A stretch of DNA of 26,068 nt from JAAZBA01 sp964461815 (GCA_964461815.1 CAYWVF010000031.1:1-26068), one strand, 5' to 3'; numbered from the stretch's first letter, positions 14,529 to 23,342 are shown. Program-made: numbers and translations. Notes: generated by a model not told the origin, from the letters alone.

Positions 14529-17500
14529 GTGTTTAACAAGGTGATGCCTTCTGCTTTTACAAAGCAAGCACAACGAAACGGAGTGATAAGGAGAATGGTC
14601 AAGGAAATATACTGCGGAAGAACACTTCGCCGCAGTTATGCGAGACTCACTGAACCGCTCAAGATGCCGAATCTGATCGAAGTACAGAAGGATTCTTATA
14701 AGTGGTTCCTTGAGAAAGGACTTAAGGAAGTATTCTCGGAAATGTCGGCGATCACGGATCACGCGGGAAATCTGGAGCTTTCGTTCTTGGATTACACGCT
14801 TGAAAATACGCCGAAATATTCGATAGAAGAATGTAAAGAACGTGACGCAACATATGCAGCTCCTTTAAAAGTGAGAATGCGTCTTCGCAACAAGGAAACA
14901 GAAGAGATCAAGGAACAGGAAATATACATGGGTGATTTCCCGTTGATGACACACAGCGGTACATTTGTTATCAACGGTGCGGAGCGCGTTATCGTATCAC
15001 AGATTGTGCGTTCTCCCGGCATGTATTTTGATGCAAAGTCGGACAAGGCTGAAAAAGAGGTTTACAGCGCACAGATAATCCCATACAGAGGTGCATGGAT
15101 CGAGTATGAGACTGATCTCAGCGACGTTATGTATGTAAGGATAGACAAGAACCGTAAGGTTCCGGTAACATGCCTTATTCGTTCTATCGGTATTGCGACA
15201 AATGCTGATATGATAAACGTTTTCGGTGAAGATGAGAGAATCATTGCGACACTTGACCGTGATACGGCAAAGACTCAGGAGGAAGCACTTATAGAAATAT
15301 ATAAGAGACTTCGTCCGGGTGAGCCTGCGACAGGTGATTCGGCGAGAACTCTTATCACAAACCTGCTTTTTGACCCCAGAAGATACGACCTTTCGGCAGT
15401 CGGACGCTATACATTCAACAAAAAGCTTGCGATATCAAAGCGTATTCAGGGCAGGATCCTTGCCGATAACGTAGTCGATCCTATGACAGGTGAGATACTT
15501 GCGGAAAGAGGAGAGTCGCTTGACAGAGAAAAGGCTCAGATGCTTGAAGCAAAAGGTGTTAATGAGGTATGGCTCCAGATCGGCGAAAAGAAGATAAAGG
15601 TATTTGCAAATAACGTTGTTGACATGAGCAACTTCGTTGACTTCGATCCTGCTGAGATAGGCATTAAGGATAAAGTCAGATTCGATGTGCTTACTAATTT
15701 AATGGCAGAGTATTCCGGTGATGAGCTGAAGTATGCTTTAAAGGAAAAGATCGACGAGCTGCTTCCAAAGTACATCACAGTTGAAGATATTCTGGCTTCC
15801 ATAAACTATATTAACGGTCTTGCTTCCGGTATAGGTACCTCCGATGATATCGACCACCTTGGAAACAGACGTCTCAGAAGCGTTGGCGAGCTGTTACAGA
15901 ACCAGTTTAGAATAGGCTTCTCCAGAATGGAAAGAGTTATCCGCGACAGAATGAACATTCAGGATGTGGATATAGTAACACCTCAGTCACTTATAAACAT
16001 TCGCCCGGTCACGACTGCGATCAAGGAGTTTTTCGGTTCATCGCCGTTGTCACAGTTCATGGATCAGACGAATCCGCTCTCCGAGCTTACGCATAAGAGA
16101 AGACTTTCCGCACTTGGTCCCGGCGGTTTGTCGAGAGACAGAGCAAACTTCGAAGTTCGAGACGTTCATTATACACATTACGGTCGTCTTTGCCCAATAG
16201 AGACGCCTGAAGGACCGAACATCGGACTTATTTCCTATCTTGCGAGCTTTGCAAAGATAAACGAGTACGGCTTTATTGAAGCTCCGTACAGAAGAATAGA
16301 TAAAGAAACAGGTAAGCTTACCGACGAAGTAAGATACATGACAGCAGATGAAGAGGACGAATTCGTTGTCGCTCAGGCAAACGAGCCGTTGGATGAAGAA
16401 GGTCGCATCAAGGCAAAGCGTGTAACATGCCGTTACAGAAATGAGATCCTTGAGGTCGATCGTGAGCGTGTTGACTACATGGATACTTCTGCACGAATGA
16501 TGGTTTCCATCGCTACGGCTATGATCCCGTTCCTTGAGAACGACGAGGCGAGCCGTGCATTGATGGGTGCAAACATGCAGCGTCAGGCAGTTCCGCTTCT
16601 TGTACCTGAAGCTCCTATAGTTGCTACAGGTGTTGAATATAAGGCTGCTGTAGACTCGGGTGTTGTTCCTCTTGCAGAGGATGACGGTGTCGTAACAAGA
16701 GTTTCGGCACGTGAGATCACAATTAAATATGATCATATCGGTGAAAAGACACATAAGCTGATAAAATTCCTTCGCTCCAATCAGGGTACATGTGTTAATC
16801 AGAGACCTGTAGTCAGTGCCGGTATGAGAGTTAAGAAGGACGATGTTATTGCTGACGGTCCGTCAACCAAGGAAGGCGAGATATCCCTGGGCAGAAATGT
16901 GCTTATCGCATTTATGACATGGGAAGGCTATAACTACGAGGATGCTGTTCTGCTTAACGAAAGACTTGTTCGTGATGATGTATTTACATCTATCCATATT
17001 GAAGAATACGAGACAGAAGCACGTGATACAAAGCTCGGACCGGAGGAGATCACAAGAGACATTTCTAATGTCGGTGATGATGCACTCAAGGATCTTGATG
17101 ATCGCGGTATCATAAGGATCGGTGCAGAGGTCAGAAGCGGTGATATCCTTGTAGGTAAGGTAACACCTAAGGGCGAAACAGAGCTTACTGCTGAAGAAAG
17201 ACTTTTGAGAGCTATCTTCGGTGAGAAAGCAAGAGAAGTCAGAGATACATCGCTTAAGGTTCCGCACGGTGAAGCAGGTATCATAGTTGATGTCAAGGTA
17301 TTTACACGTGAGAACGGCGACGAGCTGTCTCCCGGCGTAAATCAGGTAGTAAGAGTATATATTGCACAGAAGAGAAAGATATCTGTCGGAGATAAGATGG
17401 CAGGACGTCACGGTAATAAGGGCGTTATTTCCAGAATACTGCCGCAGGAGGATATGCCGTTCCTTCCGGATGGCACGCCTGTTGACATAGTGCTTAATCC

Positions 17501-18278
17501 GCTGGGTGTTCCGTCTCGAATGAATATAGGTCAGGTACTTGAGGTCCATCTCGGTTATGCTGCCAAGGCTCTCGGCTGGAAGGTCGCAACGCCTGTATTT
17601 GACGGTGCACGAGAGACAGATATTGAAGAGACATTAAAGCTTGCAGGACTTCCTGCTACAGGTAAATCGGTTCTGTACGATGGTCGTACAGGTGAGCCGT
17701 TTGATAACCCTGTTACAGTCGGATATATGTACTTCCTTAAGCTCCATCACCTTGTTGATGATAAGATCCATGCTCGTTCTACAGGTCCTTATTCCCTGGT
17801 AACGCAGCAGCCTCTGGGTGGTAAAGCTCAGTTCGGCGGACAGAGATTCGGTGAAATGGAAGTTTGGGCTCTTGAGGCTTATGGTGCCGCATATACTTTG
17901 CAGGAAATACTCACCGTTAAATCTGATGATATCGTAGGACGTGTAAAAACATACGAGTCTATTGTAAAGGGCAATAATATTCCGCATCCGGGTGTTCCTG
18001 AATCATTTAAGGTTCTTGTTAAGGAGCTTCAGGCACTTGGCTTGGATGTTAAGGTTCTCGATAAGAACATGGACGAGATCGAGCTTACAGATATGGATGA
18101 TGATGAGTTCGATAAGAACGTAGTTGATGAGACGTATGTTGAGGATCGTGACATTGAAGAAGAGGGATATACAGTCGATAACGATGATCCCATGTTCGAG
18201 GATGAAGAGATGCCTGCGGATGACGGAGAGTTTGAAGATGAGGACGGCTTCGATCTGTTCGAAGGGCTTGATGAATAA
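14529..18278 (+). CDS. rpoB: DNA-directed RNA polymerase subunit beta
   Basis: The beta subunit forms, with beta-prime, the catalytic core of RNA polymerase. The frame of up to 1249 residues contains the usual landmarks: MPNLIEVQKDSYKWFL at the N-terminus, the rifampicin-pocket region SQFMDQTNPLSELTHKRRLSALGPGG, GRLCPIETPEGPNIGL, and GDKMAGRHGNKGVIS. The rifampicin region reads as wild-type-like. The start is uncertain. GTG 14529 is the outer limit with no Shine-Dalgarno; family alignment favours MVKEIYCG at ATG 14595, but AAGGAG lies only one base before it. The last about 70 residues after the conserved end form a very acidic tail, rich in D/E, ending DGFDLFEGLDE. It is co-transcribed with rpoC, 58 bases downstream. 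Confidence 0.97.
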   Translation: MFNKVMPSAFTKQAQRNGVIRRMVKEIYCGRTLRRSYARLTEPLKMPNLIEVQKDSYKWFLEKGLKEVFSEMSAITDHAGNLELSFLDYTLENTPKYSIEECKERDATYAAPLKVRMRLRNKETEEIKEQEIYMGDFPLMTHSGTFVINGAERVIVSQIVRSPGMYFDAKSDKAEKEVYSAQIIPYRGAWIEYETDLSDVMYVRIDKNRKVPVTCLIRSIGIATNADMINVFGEDERIIATLDRDTAKTQEEALIEIYKRLRPGEPATGDSARTLITNLLFDPRRYDLSAVGRYTFNKKLAISKRIQGRILADNVVDPMTGEILAERGESLDREKAQMLEAKGVNEVWLQIGEKKIKVFANNVVDMSNFVDFDPAEIGIKDKVRFDVLTNLMAEYSGDELKYALKEKIDELLPKYITVEDILASINYINGLASGIGTSDDIDHLGNRRLRSVGELLQNQFRIGFSRMERVIRDRMNIQDVDIVTPQSLINIRPVTTAIKEFFGSSPLSQFMDQTNPLSELTHKRRLSALGPGGLSRDRANFEVRDVHYTHYGRLCPIETPEGPNIGLISYLASFAKINEYGFIEAPYRRIDKETGKLTDEVRYMTADEEDEFVVAQANEPLDEEGRIKAKRVTCRYRNEILEVDRERVDYMDTSARMMVSIATAMIPFLENDEASRALMGANMQRQAVPLLVPEAPIVATGVEYKAAVDSGVVPLAEDDGVVTRVSAREITIKYDHIGEKTHKLIKFLRSNQGTCVNQRPVVSAGMRVKKDDVIADGPSTKEGEISLGRNVLIAFMTWEGYNYEDAVLLNERLVRDDVFTSIHIEEYETEARDTKLGPEEITRDISNVGDDALKDLDDRGIIRIGAEVRSGDILVGKVTPKGETELTAEERLLRAIFGEKAREVRDTSLKVPHGEAGIIVDVKVFTRENGDELSPGVNQVVRVYIAQKRKISVGDKMAGRHGNKGVISRILPQEDMPFLPDGTPVDIVLNPLGVPSRMNIGQVLEVHLGYAAKALGWKVATPVFDGARETDIEETLKLAGLPATGKSVLYDGRTGEPFDNPVTVGYMYFLKLHHLVDDKIHARSTGPYSLVTQQPLGGKAQFGGQRFGEMEVWALEAYGAAYTLQEILTVKSDDIVGRVKTYESIVKGNNIPHPGVPESFKVLVKELQALGLDVKVLDKNMDEIELTDMDDDEFDKNVVDETYVEDRDIEEEGYTVDNDDPMFEDEEMPADDGEFEDEDGFDLFEGLDE

Positions 18279-18283
18279 CGGAT

Positions 18284-18304
18284 CGTATTGATATCATCAA
18301 TACG
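18284..18304 (+). other. Perfect hairpin in the rpoB-rpoC gap
   Basis: CGTATTGAT (18284-18292) pairs perfectly with ATCAATACG (18296-18304) around a three-base loop, starting 6 bases after the rpoB stop. No T run follows, so it is not a terminator. RNA processing or stabilisation is a possible role. Confidence 0.65.
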
Positions 18305-18336
18305 GGTAATAAATAATAAAAGGAGCAGGTGAGCTG

Positions 18337-21300
18337 ATGGCTTATACGAGCTTTGAAGCGATTAAAATAGGACTCGCATCGCCTGAAACGATAAGAAGTT
18401 GGTCGTACGGCGAAGTAAAAAAGCCTGAAACTATAAATTACAGAACCCTGAAGCCGGAACGTGACGGCTTGTACTGTGAGCGTATATTCGGCCCGACAAA
18501 GGACTGGGAATGCCATTGCGGTAAGTATAAAAAAGTCAGATACAAGGGTAAGATATGCGATCGATGCGGTGTTGAGGTAACTCAGAAAAAGGTTAGACGT
18601 GAGAGAATGGGCCATATTGAGCTGGCAGCGCCGGTATCACATATATGGTATTTCCGCGGAATACCCTCAAGAATGGGTCTCATACTCAATATGTCACCGA
18701 GATTACTTGAAAAGGTGCTGTATTTTGCATCATATGTTGTAATCGATCCGGGAGATACACCACTTGCAAAGAAACAGATACTGACAGAAAAAGAATATCG
18801 CGATATGCGTGAAAAATATGAGGACGATTTCAAGGCAGGAATGGGTGCCGAGGCTGTTAAAGAGCTTCTTAAAGAGATCGACCTTGAAAAAACATCTGTA
18901 GAGCTGAGAAGATCACTTAAGAATGCATCCGGACAGAAAAAAATGCGTATAATCAAGCAGCTTGAGGTTGTTGAAGCATTTAGAAACTCCGGAAATCGTC
19001 CTGAGTGGATGATCATGGATGTTATACCGGTAATACCGCCGGAAATACGTCCTATGGTTCAGCTTGATGGTGGTCGTTTTGCTACATCAGATCTGAATGA
19101 TCTCTACAGACGTGTTATAAACAGAAATAACAGACTTAAAAGATTGCTTGAGCTCGGAGCTCCTGACATTATCGTAAGAAACGAGAAGAGAATGCTTCAG
19201 GAAGCTGTTGACGCACTGTTTGATAACGGCCGTCGTGGCCGTCCTGTAACAGGTCCGAACAACAGAGCACTGAAATCACTTTCCGATATGCTCCGTGGTA
19301 AGCAGGGTCGTTTCAGACAGAACCTCCTTGGTAAACGTGTTGACTATTCCGGTCGTAGCGTTATCGTTGTAGGCCCTGAATTAAAGATATATCAGTGCGG
19401 TCTGCCTAAGGAAATGGCTCTTGAACTGTTCAAGCCCTTTGTAATGAAGAAGCTTGTTGATGACGGCAGAGCTAATAACATAAAGAGCGCAAAGAAGATG
19501 GTAGAGCGTGCAAAGACAGAGGTCTGGGATGCACTTGAGACAGTTATAAAAGAGCATCCTGTAATGCTTAACCGTGCGCCTACACTCCATAGACTCGGTA
19601 TTCAGGCGTTTGAGCCTGTACTTGTCGAGGGACGTGCGATCAAGCTCCATCCGCTGGTTTGTACGGCGTTCAACGCTGACTTCGACGGTGACCAGATGGC
19701 TGTTCACGTTCCGCTTTCCGCTGAAGCACAGAGCGAGGCTCGTATACTGATGCTTTCGGCAAATAACCTCTTAAAGCCTGTTGACGGACGTCCTATCACA
19801 GTTCCTACACAGGACATGGTACTCGGTTCATATTATCTTACGATCGACCGTGATACTGAACCGGGTACAGGTAAGGTATTTGCAAGTAAGGATGAAGCAT
19901 TACTTGCTTACAATGAGGGTGTAGTTGGAATACATGCGCCTATTAAGGTACGTGTATCTCGTGAGATCGACGGTGTGATGCATACAGGCATAATCGATGC
20001 AACTGTTGGTAGACTTATATTTAATGAATCAATACCGCAGGATCTCGGTTTTGTAGACCGCAGTATCCCCGGAAACGAGCTTGTCCTTGAAATAACCTTT
20101 AACGTAGGTAAAAAGCAGCTTGGTAAGATTATAGAAAAGTCCATACTTACCCATGGCTTTGTTACAACAGCTGATCTTCTTGACAAGATCAAGGCAATGG
20201 GCTTTAAGTATTCCACAAGAGGTGCTTTGACGATCTCCGTCTCCGATATGATTATCCCGCAGGAAAAGAAGGTTCTTATCAGTGAGACAGAAAATCGTGT
20301 TGCAGCTATTGATAAGAAGTTTAAGCGCGGTACGATAACAAATGAGGAGCGCCGCCGACTCGTAATTTCCGAGTGGGACGAAACGACAAAGAATGTTACG
20401 GCAGCTCTGAATTCGCACCTTGACAGATATAATCCGATATACATGATGGCTGACTCCGGTGCTCGTGGTACGCCTAGCCAGATCCGTCAGCTTGCCGGTA
20501 TGCGTGGTCTTCTTGCAGATACATCCGGTAAAACGATTGAGATCCCGGTCAAGGCTAACTTCCGTGAAGGTCTTAGTGTACTTGAGTTCTTTATCTCCTC
20601 CAGAGGTGCTCGTAAGGGTCAGGCAGATACGGCTCTGCGTACGGCTGACTCTGGTTACCTCACAAGAAGACTTGTTGATGTATCTCAGGAAGTAATTATA
20701 CGTGAGCATGATTGCGGCTCAACAGACGGTATTACAGTATGTGATATCAAGCAGGGCGATCAGCTCGTTGAAAGCTTTGAAGAGAGACTTATAGGCAGAT
20801 ATCCGGTCGAAGATGTATATGACAGCGACGGAAATCTTCTCGTTGACAAGGATACGATGATGACCGAGAAGGATGCTAAACGCATAGTTGCGGCAGGATA
20901 TAAGCAGTTGAAGATCAGATCGGTATTGATGTGCGATGCACGTCACGGTGTATGCTCAAAGTGCTACGGAATGAACCTTGCTACAAGTGAACCGGTCGGC
21001 ATCGGTGAAGCTGTAGGTATTATTGCAGCTCAGTCCATCGGTGAGCCGGGTACACAGCTTACGATGCGTACATTCCATACGGGCGGTATCGCCGGAGGCG
21101 ATATTACACAGGGTCTTCCGCGTGTTGAGGAGCTTTTCGAGTCTCGTAAACCTAAGAGAGTTGCAACGCTTACTGAAATCGGCGGCGAAGTGTCAATTGA
21201 AGAGATACGTCGCGGTACAATGAGAAATGTAACGATCAAGGATCCGATCACGAACGAAACTCGTTCATATCAGGTGCCATTTGGTGCAATAATGAAGGTA

Positions 21301-21867
21301 AAGGAAGGATCCGTAGTGGTTCCCGGCGAGGAGCTCACAGAGGGTGCTCTCAATCCGCATGACGTGCTGCGTATAAAAGGCGTTGCCGCTGTGCATGATT
21401 ACCTTATAAAGGAAGTCCAGAAGGTTTACCGCGGTCAGTCCGTTGATATCAACGATAAGCACATTGAGGTTATCGCTCGTCAGATGATGAGAAAGATCAA
21501 GGTAGAAGATGCAGGCGATACGGATATGCTTCCGGGCGCTATGGTCGAGATACATGAGTTCAAAACAAAGAACGCAGAGATCGAAGCTCGCATAAAGAAC
21601 GGTGAAACAGAGCTTATTCCGGCTGTAGGTTCACCTGTTATCCTAGGTATCACAAGAGCATCACTTGCTACCGAATCATTCCTCAGCGCTGCTTCCTTCC
21701 AGGAAACAACACGTGTTCTCACAGAGGCTGCTATCAAGAGCAAGATCGACCCGTTGATAGGTCTTAAGGAGAATGTAATTATCGGTAAGCTTATCCCCGC
21801 AGGATCCGGTATGGAAGTTTACAGAGAAGGTTATACGCTGGAATCAAAAGAAAGTGACGCAGTTTAA
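18337..21867 (+). CDS. rpoC: DNA-directed RNA polymerase subunit beta-prime
   Basis: The 1176-residue protein carries the catalytic NADFDGDQMAVHVP motif, whose three Asp residues bind the active-site magnesium. The N-terminal zinc ribbon is CHCGKYKKVRYKGKICDRCG, and the second zinc site is formed by CGSTDG with CDARHGVCSKCYG. The bridge/trigger region includes GEAVGIIAAQSIGEPGTQLTMRTFHTGG. Length is typical of Firmicute RpoC, and there is no large insertion. ATG 18337 follows AAAGGAGCAGGTGAG. The stop at 21867 is 9 bases before a perfect promoter for the next operon, and no terminator separates them, so read-through into the ribosomal genes is likely. Confidence 0.98.
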   Translation: MAYTSFEAIKIGLASPETIRSWSYGEVKKPETINYRTLKPERDGLYCERIFGPTKDWECHCGKYKKVRYKGKICDRCGVEVTQKKVRRERMGHIELAAPVSHIWYFRGIPSRMGLILNMSPRLLEKVLYFASYVVIDPGDTPLAKKQILTEKEYRDMREKYEDDFKAGMGAEAVKELLKEIDLEKTSVELRRSLKNASGQKKMRIIKQLEVVEAFRNSGNRPEWMIMDVIPVIPPEIRPMVQLDGGRFATSDLNDLYRRVINRNNRLKRLLELGAPDIIVRNEKRMLQEAVDALFDNGRRGRPVTGPNNRALKSLSDMLRGKQGRFRQNLLGKRVDYSGRSVIVVGPELKIYQCGLPKEMALELFKPFVMKKLVDDGRANNIKSAKKMVERAKTEVWDALETVIKEHPVMLNRAPTLHRLGIQAFEPVLVEGRAIKLHPLVCTAFNADFDGDQMAVHVPLSAEAQSEARILMLSANNLLKPVDGRPITVPTQDMVLGSYYLTIDRDTEPGTGKVFASKDEALLAYNEGVVGIHAPIKVRVSREIDGVMHTGIIDATVGRLIFNESIPQDLGFVDRSIPGNELVLEITFNVGKKQLGKIIEKSILTHGFVTTADLLDKIKAMGFKYSTRGALTISVSDMIIPQEKKVLISETENRVAAIDKKFKRGTITNEERRRLVISEWDETTKNVTAALNSHLDRYNPIYMMADSGARGTPSQIRQLAGMRGLLADTSGKTIEIPVKANFREGLSVLEFFISSRGARKGQADTALRTADSGYLTRRLVDVSQEVIIREHDCGSTDGITVCDIKQGDQLVESFEERLIGRYPVEDVYDSDGNLLVDKDTMMTEKDAKRIVAAGYKQLKIRSVLMCDARHGVCSKCYGMNLATSEPVGIGEAVGIIAAQSIGEPGTQLTMRTFHTGGIAGGDITQGLPRVEELFESRKPKRVATLTEIGGEVSIEEIRRGTMRNVTIKDPITNETRSYQVPFGAIMKVKEGSVVVPGEELTEGALNPHDVLRIKGVAAVHDYLIKEVQKVYRGQSVDINDKHIEVIARQMMRKIKVEDAGDTDMLPGAMVEIHEFKTKNAEIEARIKNGETELIPAVGSPVILGITRASLATESFLSAASFQETTRVLTEAAIKSKIDPLIGLKENVIIGKLIPAGSGMEVYREGYTLESKESDAV

Positions 21868-21876
21868 GAAAAAAAC

Positions 21877-21905
21877 TTGACAAAATACAATAATTGTATT
21901 ATAAT
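21877..21905 (+). promoter_or_regulatory. Perfect consensus sigma-A promoter of the str operon, with palindromic spacer
   Basis: TTGACA (21877-21882), 17 bases, TATAAT (21900-21905): every hexamer base is consensus. The spacer holds AATACAAT-A-ATTGTATT (21884-21900), a perfect odd-centred palindrome that would suit a dimeric DNA-binding protein. The transcript would begin near 21912, about 34 bases before the TTG start of the L7Ae-like gene. Confidence 0.85.
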
Positions 21906-21945
21906 TATAATGTTAGGCGTTTTAATCTAGAAAGGAGAGTTTCCG

Positions 21946-22191
21946 TTGCTCGGAAATTTAGAAAAGGCAGCAAAAGTCGTAGGCTTGAAGCAAACTAAGA
22001 AGGCTGTAAGGGAAGGCTTAGCTGTTAAGGTATATCTTGCTTGTGATGCGGAAGAACGTGTATTACGTCCGATACATGAGCTGTGCCGGGAATGCTCCGT
22101 TCCGGTAGAAATGGCCGATTCGATGGATTCGCTGGGAAATGCATGTGGCATAGAAGTAGGTGCCGCGGCAGTGGCGATCATCCGCGAATAA
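21946..22191 (+). CDS. L7Ae/L30e/S12e-family RNA-binding protein (YbxF-like)
   Basis: The 81-residue protein of the L7Ae-like family lies between rpoC and rpsL, where Bacillus subtilis has ybxF. It shows the family pattern: the N-terminal helix with KQTKKAVREG (G-x-x-x-T/K kink-turn contact region), KVYLACDAEERVLRPIHELC, and a hydrophobic C-terminus GNACGIEVGAAAVAII. B. subtilis YbxF binds kink-turn RNA; its cellular role is unsettled. Translation starts at TTG 21946, supported by AGAAAGGAGAG at 21929-21939. It is the first gene of the str cluster downstream of the consensus promoter. Confidence 0.92.
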   Translation: MLGNLEKAAKVVGLKQTKKAVREGLAVKVYLACDAEERVLRPIHELCRECSVPVEMADSMDSLGNACGIEVGAAAVAIIRE

Positions 22192-22213
22192 GATTGCTAA
22201 ATTTGGTTTTATA

Positions 22214-22270
22214 CTGCCGGGCTGTGAAGTGCAATATCACAGCCCAGCGGCAGGATAAAATATATTTTAT
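22214..22270 (+). other. Structured leader between the L7Ae-like gene and rpsL
   Basis: CTGCC and GGGCTGTGA (22214-22227) pair with TCACAGCCC and GGCAG (22237-22253), with a three-base bulge AGC and a nine-base loop. Next to it is ATAAAATATATTTTAT (22255-22270), a perfect 16-base palindrome. TCCC at 22272-22275 can pair with part of the rpsL Shine-Dalgarno (22283-22286). No T run follows the GC stem, so it is not a plain terminator. Confidence 0.7.
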
Positions 22271-22297
22271 TTCCCGAAAAAGGGGAGGTGTACGAAT

Positions 22298-22726
22298 TTG
22301 CCAACATTTAATCAGCTGGTCAGAAAAGGCAGGGAGGCAGTAACATACAAGTCTACAGCTCCGGCTCTTCAGAAGAATCTGAACACGAAGAAGAAGGAAC
22401 TGAATGATTTAAGTTCTCCTCAAAAGAGAGGCGTTTGCACAGCCGTAAGAACAGCCACACCGAAGAAGCCGAACTCTGCGCTCAGAAAGATCGCCCGTGT
22501 ACGTCTTTCTAACGGTATCGAAGTTACAGCTTATATCCCCGGTGTAGGTCACAACCTGCAGGAGCACTCCGTTGTTATGATAAGAGGCGGACGTGTTAAG
22601 GACTTGCCTGGTGTGCGTTACCACATCATCCGCGGTACACTTGATACACAGGGTGTTGCAAACCGCAAGCAGAGCCGCTCACTTTACGGTGCAAAGAGAC
22701 CTAAGGCAGGAGCAGCCAAAAAGTAA
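22298..22726 (+). CDS. rpsL: 30S ribosomal protein S12
   Basis: The 142-residue S12 sits at the decoding centre and helps control accuracy of translation. The sequence contains the universally conserved TPKKPNSALRKIARVRL (the wild-type Lys in KPNS is kept), IPGVGHNLQEHSVV, and GRVKDLPGVRYH. No streptomycin-resistance substitution is evident at these two hot spots. The start is TTG 22298, supported by GGGGAGGTG at 22282-22290; the product then begins MPTFNQLVRKGR as in other S12 proteins. It is followed by rpsG after a 135-base structured spacer. Confidence 0.98.
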   Translation: MPTFNQLVRKGREAVTYKSTAPALQKNLNTKKKELNDLSSPQKRGVCTAVRTATPKKPNSALRKIARVRLSNGIEVTAYIPGVGHNLQEHSVVMIRGGRVKDLPGVRYHIIRGTLDTQGVANRKQSRSLYGAKRPKAGAAKK

Positions 22727-22737
22727 TTTATTAAAAA

Positions 22738-22825
22738 AATGCTTCGCGAAAGCGTTGTTTGATATATATAAAGATGTCAAAGTTTACGCTTCGCGGGCGC
22801 GTACGAAAGCGGGCAAGCTTTCGAG
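22738..22825 (+). other. Two hairpins in the rpsL-rpsG spacer, candidate S7 autoregulatory region
   Basis: AATGCTT (22738-22744) pairs with AAGCGTT (22750-22756). GTACGAAAGC (22801-22810) pairs with GCTTTCG and TAC (22817-22827 area) with a small bulge. The motif GCTTCGCG occurs twice (22741 and 22789). In E. coli, S7 represses its operon by binding this same spacer; the role here is by analogy. Confidence 0.5.
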
Positions 22826-22861
22826 TACCTATGAAATCATAATGTGAAGGAGGGAAGCAAA

Positions 22862-23332
22862 GTGCCCAGAAGAGGATTTGTTCCCAAGAGAGATGTTTTA
22901 CCCGATCCTGTGTACAATTCCAAGCTCGTCACGAAGCTTGTAAATAACATCATGTACGATGGTAAGAAGGGTGTAGCACAGAAGATCGTATACGGAGCTT
23001 TTGACATCGTTAAAGAGAAGACCGGACGTGATCCGTTAGAGGTCTTCACACAGGCTATGGACAATATCATGCCTGTACTCGAAATCAAGGCACGCCGTGT
23101 TGGTGGTGCAACATATCAGGTTCCTATGGAAGTTCGTCCTGAGAGACGTCAGACATTGGGTCTGAGATGGATAACGTTATATTCCAGAAACAGAAGCGAG
23201 AGAACAATGCGCGAGAGGCTCGCCGGAGAAATACTTGATGCGGTTAACAACCTTGGTAACTCCGTTAAGAAGCGCGAGGATACACATAAGATGGCTGAAG
23301 CTAACAAGGCTTTTGCCCATTACAGATGGTAA
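22862..23332 (+). CDS. rpsG: 30S ribosomal protein S7
   Basis: The 156-residue S7 is the usual length. It nucleates assembly of the 30S head on the 3' domain of 16S rRNA and lies near the E site. Conserved stretches include MPRRGFVPKRDVLPDP, KLVNNIMYDGKKG, ALEVFTQAMDN-like PLEVFTQAMDNIMP, and RVGGATYQVPMEVRPERR. The start is GTG 22862, since AAGGAGGG at 22847-22854 is correctly spaced; an in-frame upstream start at 22844 would precede this site and add six foreign residues. fusA follows after 46 bases. Confidence 0.98.
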   Translation: MPRRGFVPKRDVLPDPVYNSKLVTKLVNNIMYDGKKGVAQKIVYGAFDIVKEKTGRDPLEVFTQAMDNIMPVLEIKARRVGGATYQVPMEVRPERRQTLGLRWITLYSRNRSERTMRERLAGEILDAVNNLGNSVKKREDTHKMAEANKAFAHYRW

Positions 23333-23342
23333 TCACGCTTTT

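Noticed and set aside
16050..17549. Long minus-strand open frames opposite rpoB (234 and 228 residues)
   Set aside because: They are antisense shadows of a highly conserved gene, have odd Cys/Arg/Tyr-rich composition, no ribosome-binding site and no recognisable domain.
20029..20709. Minus-strand frame of 226 residues opposite rpoC
   Set aside because: Same pattern as the rpoB shadows: low-complexity mixed composition and no start signals.
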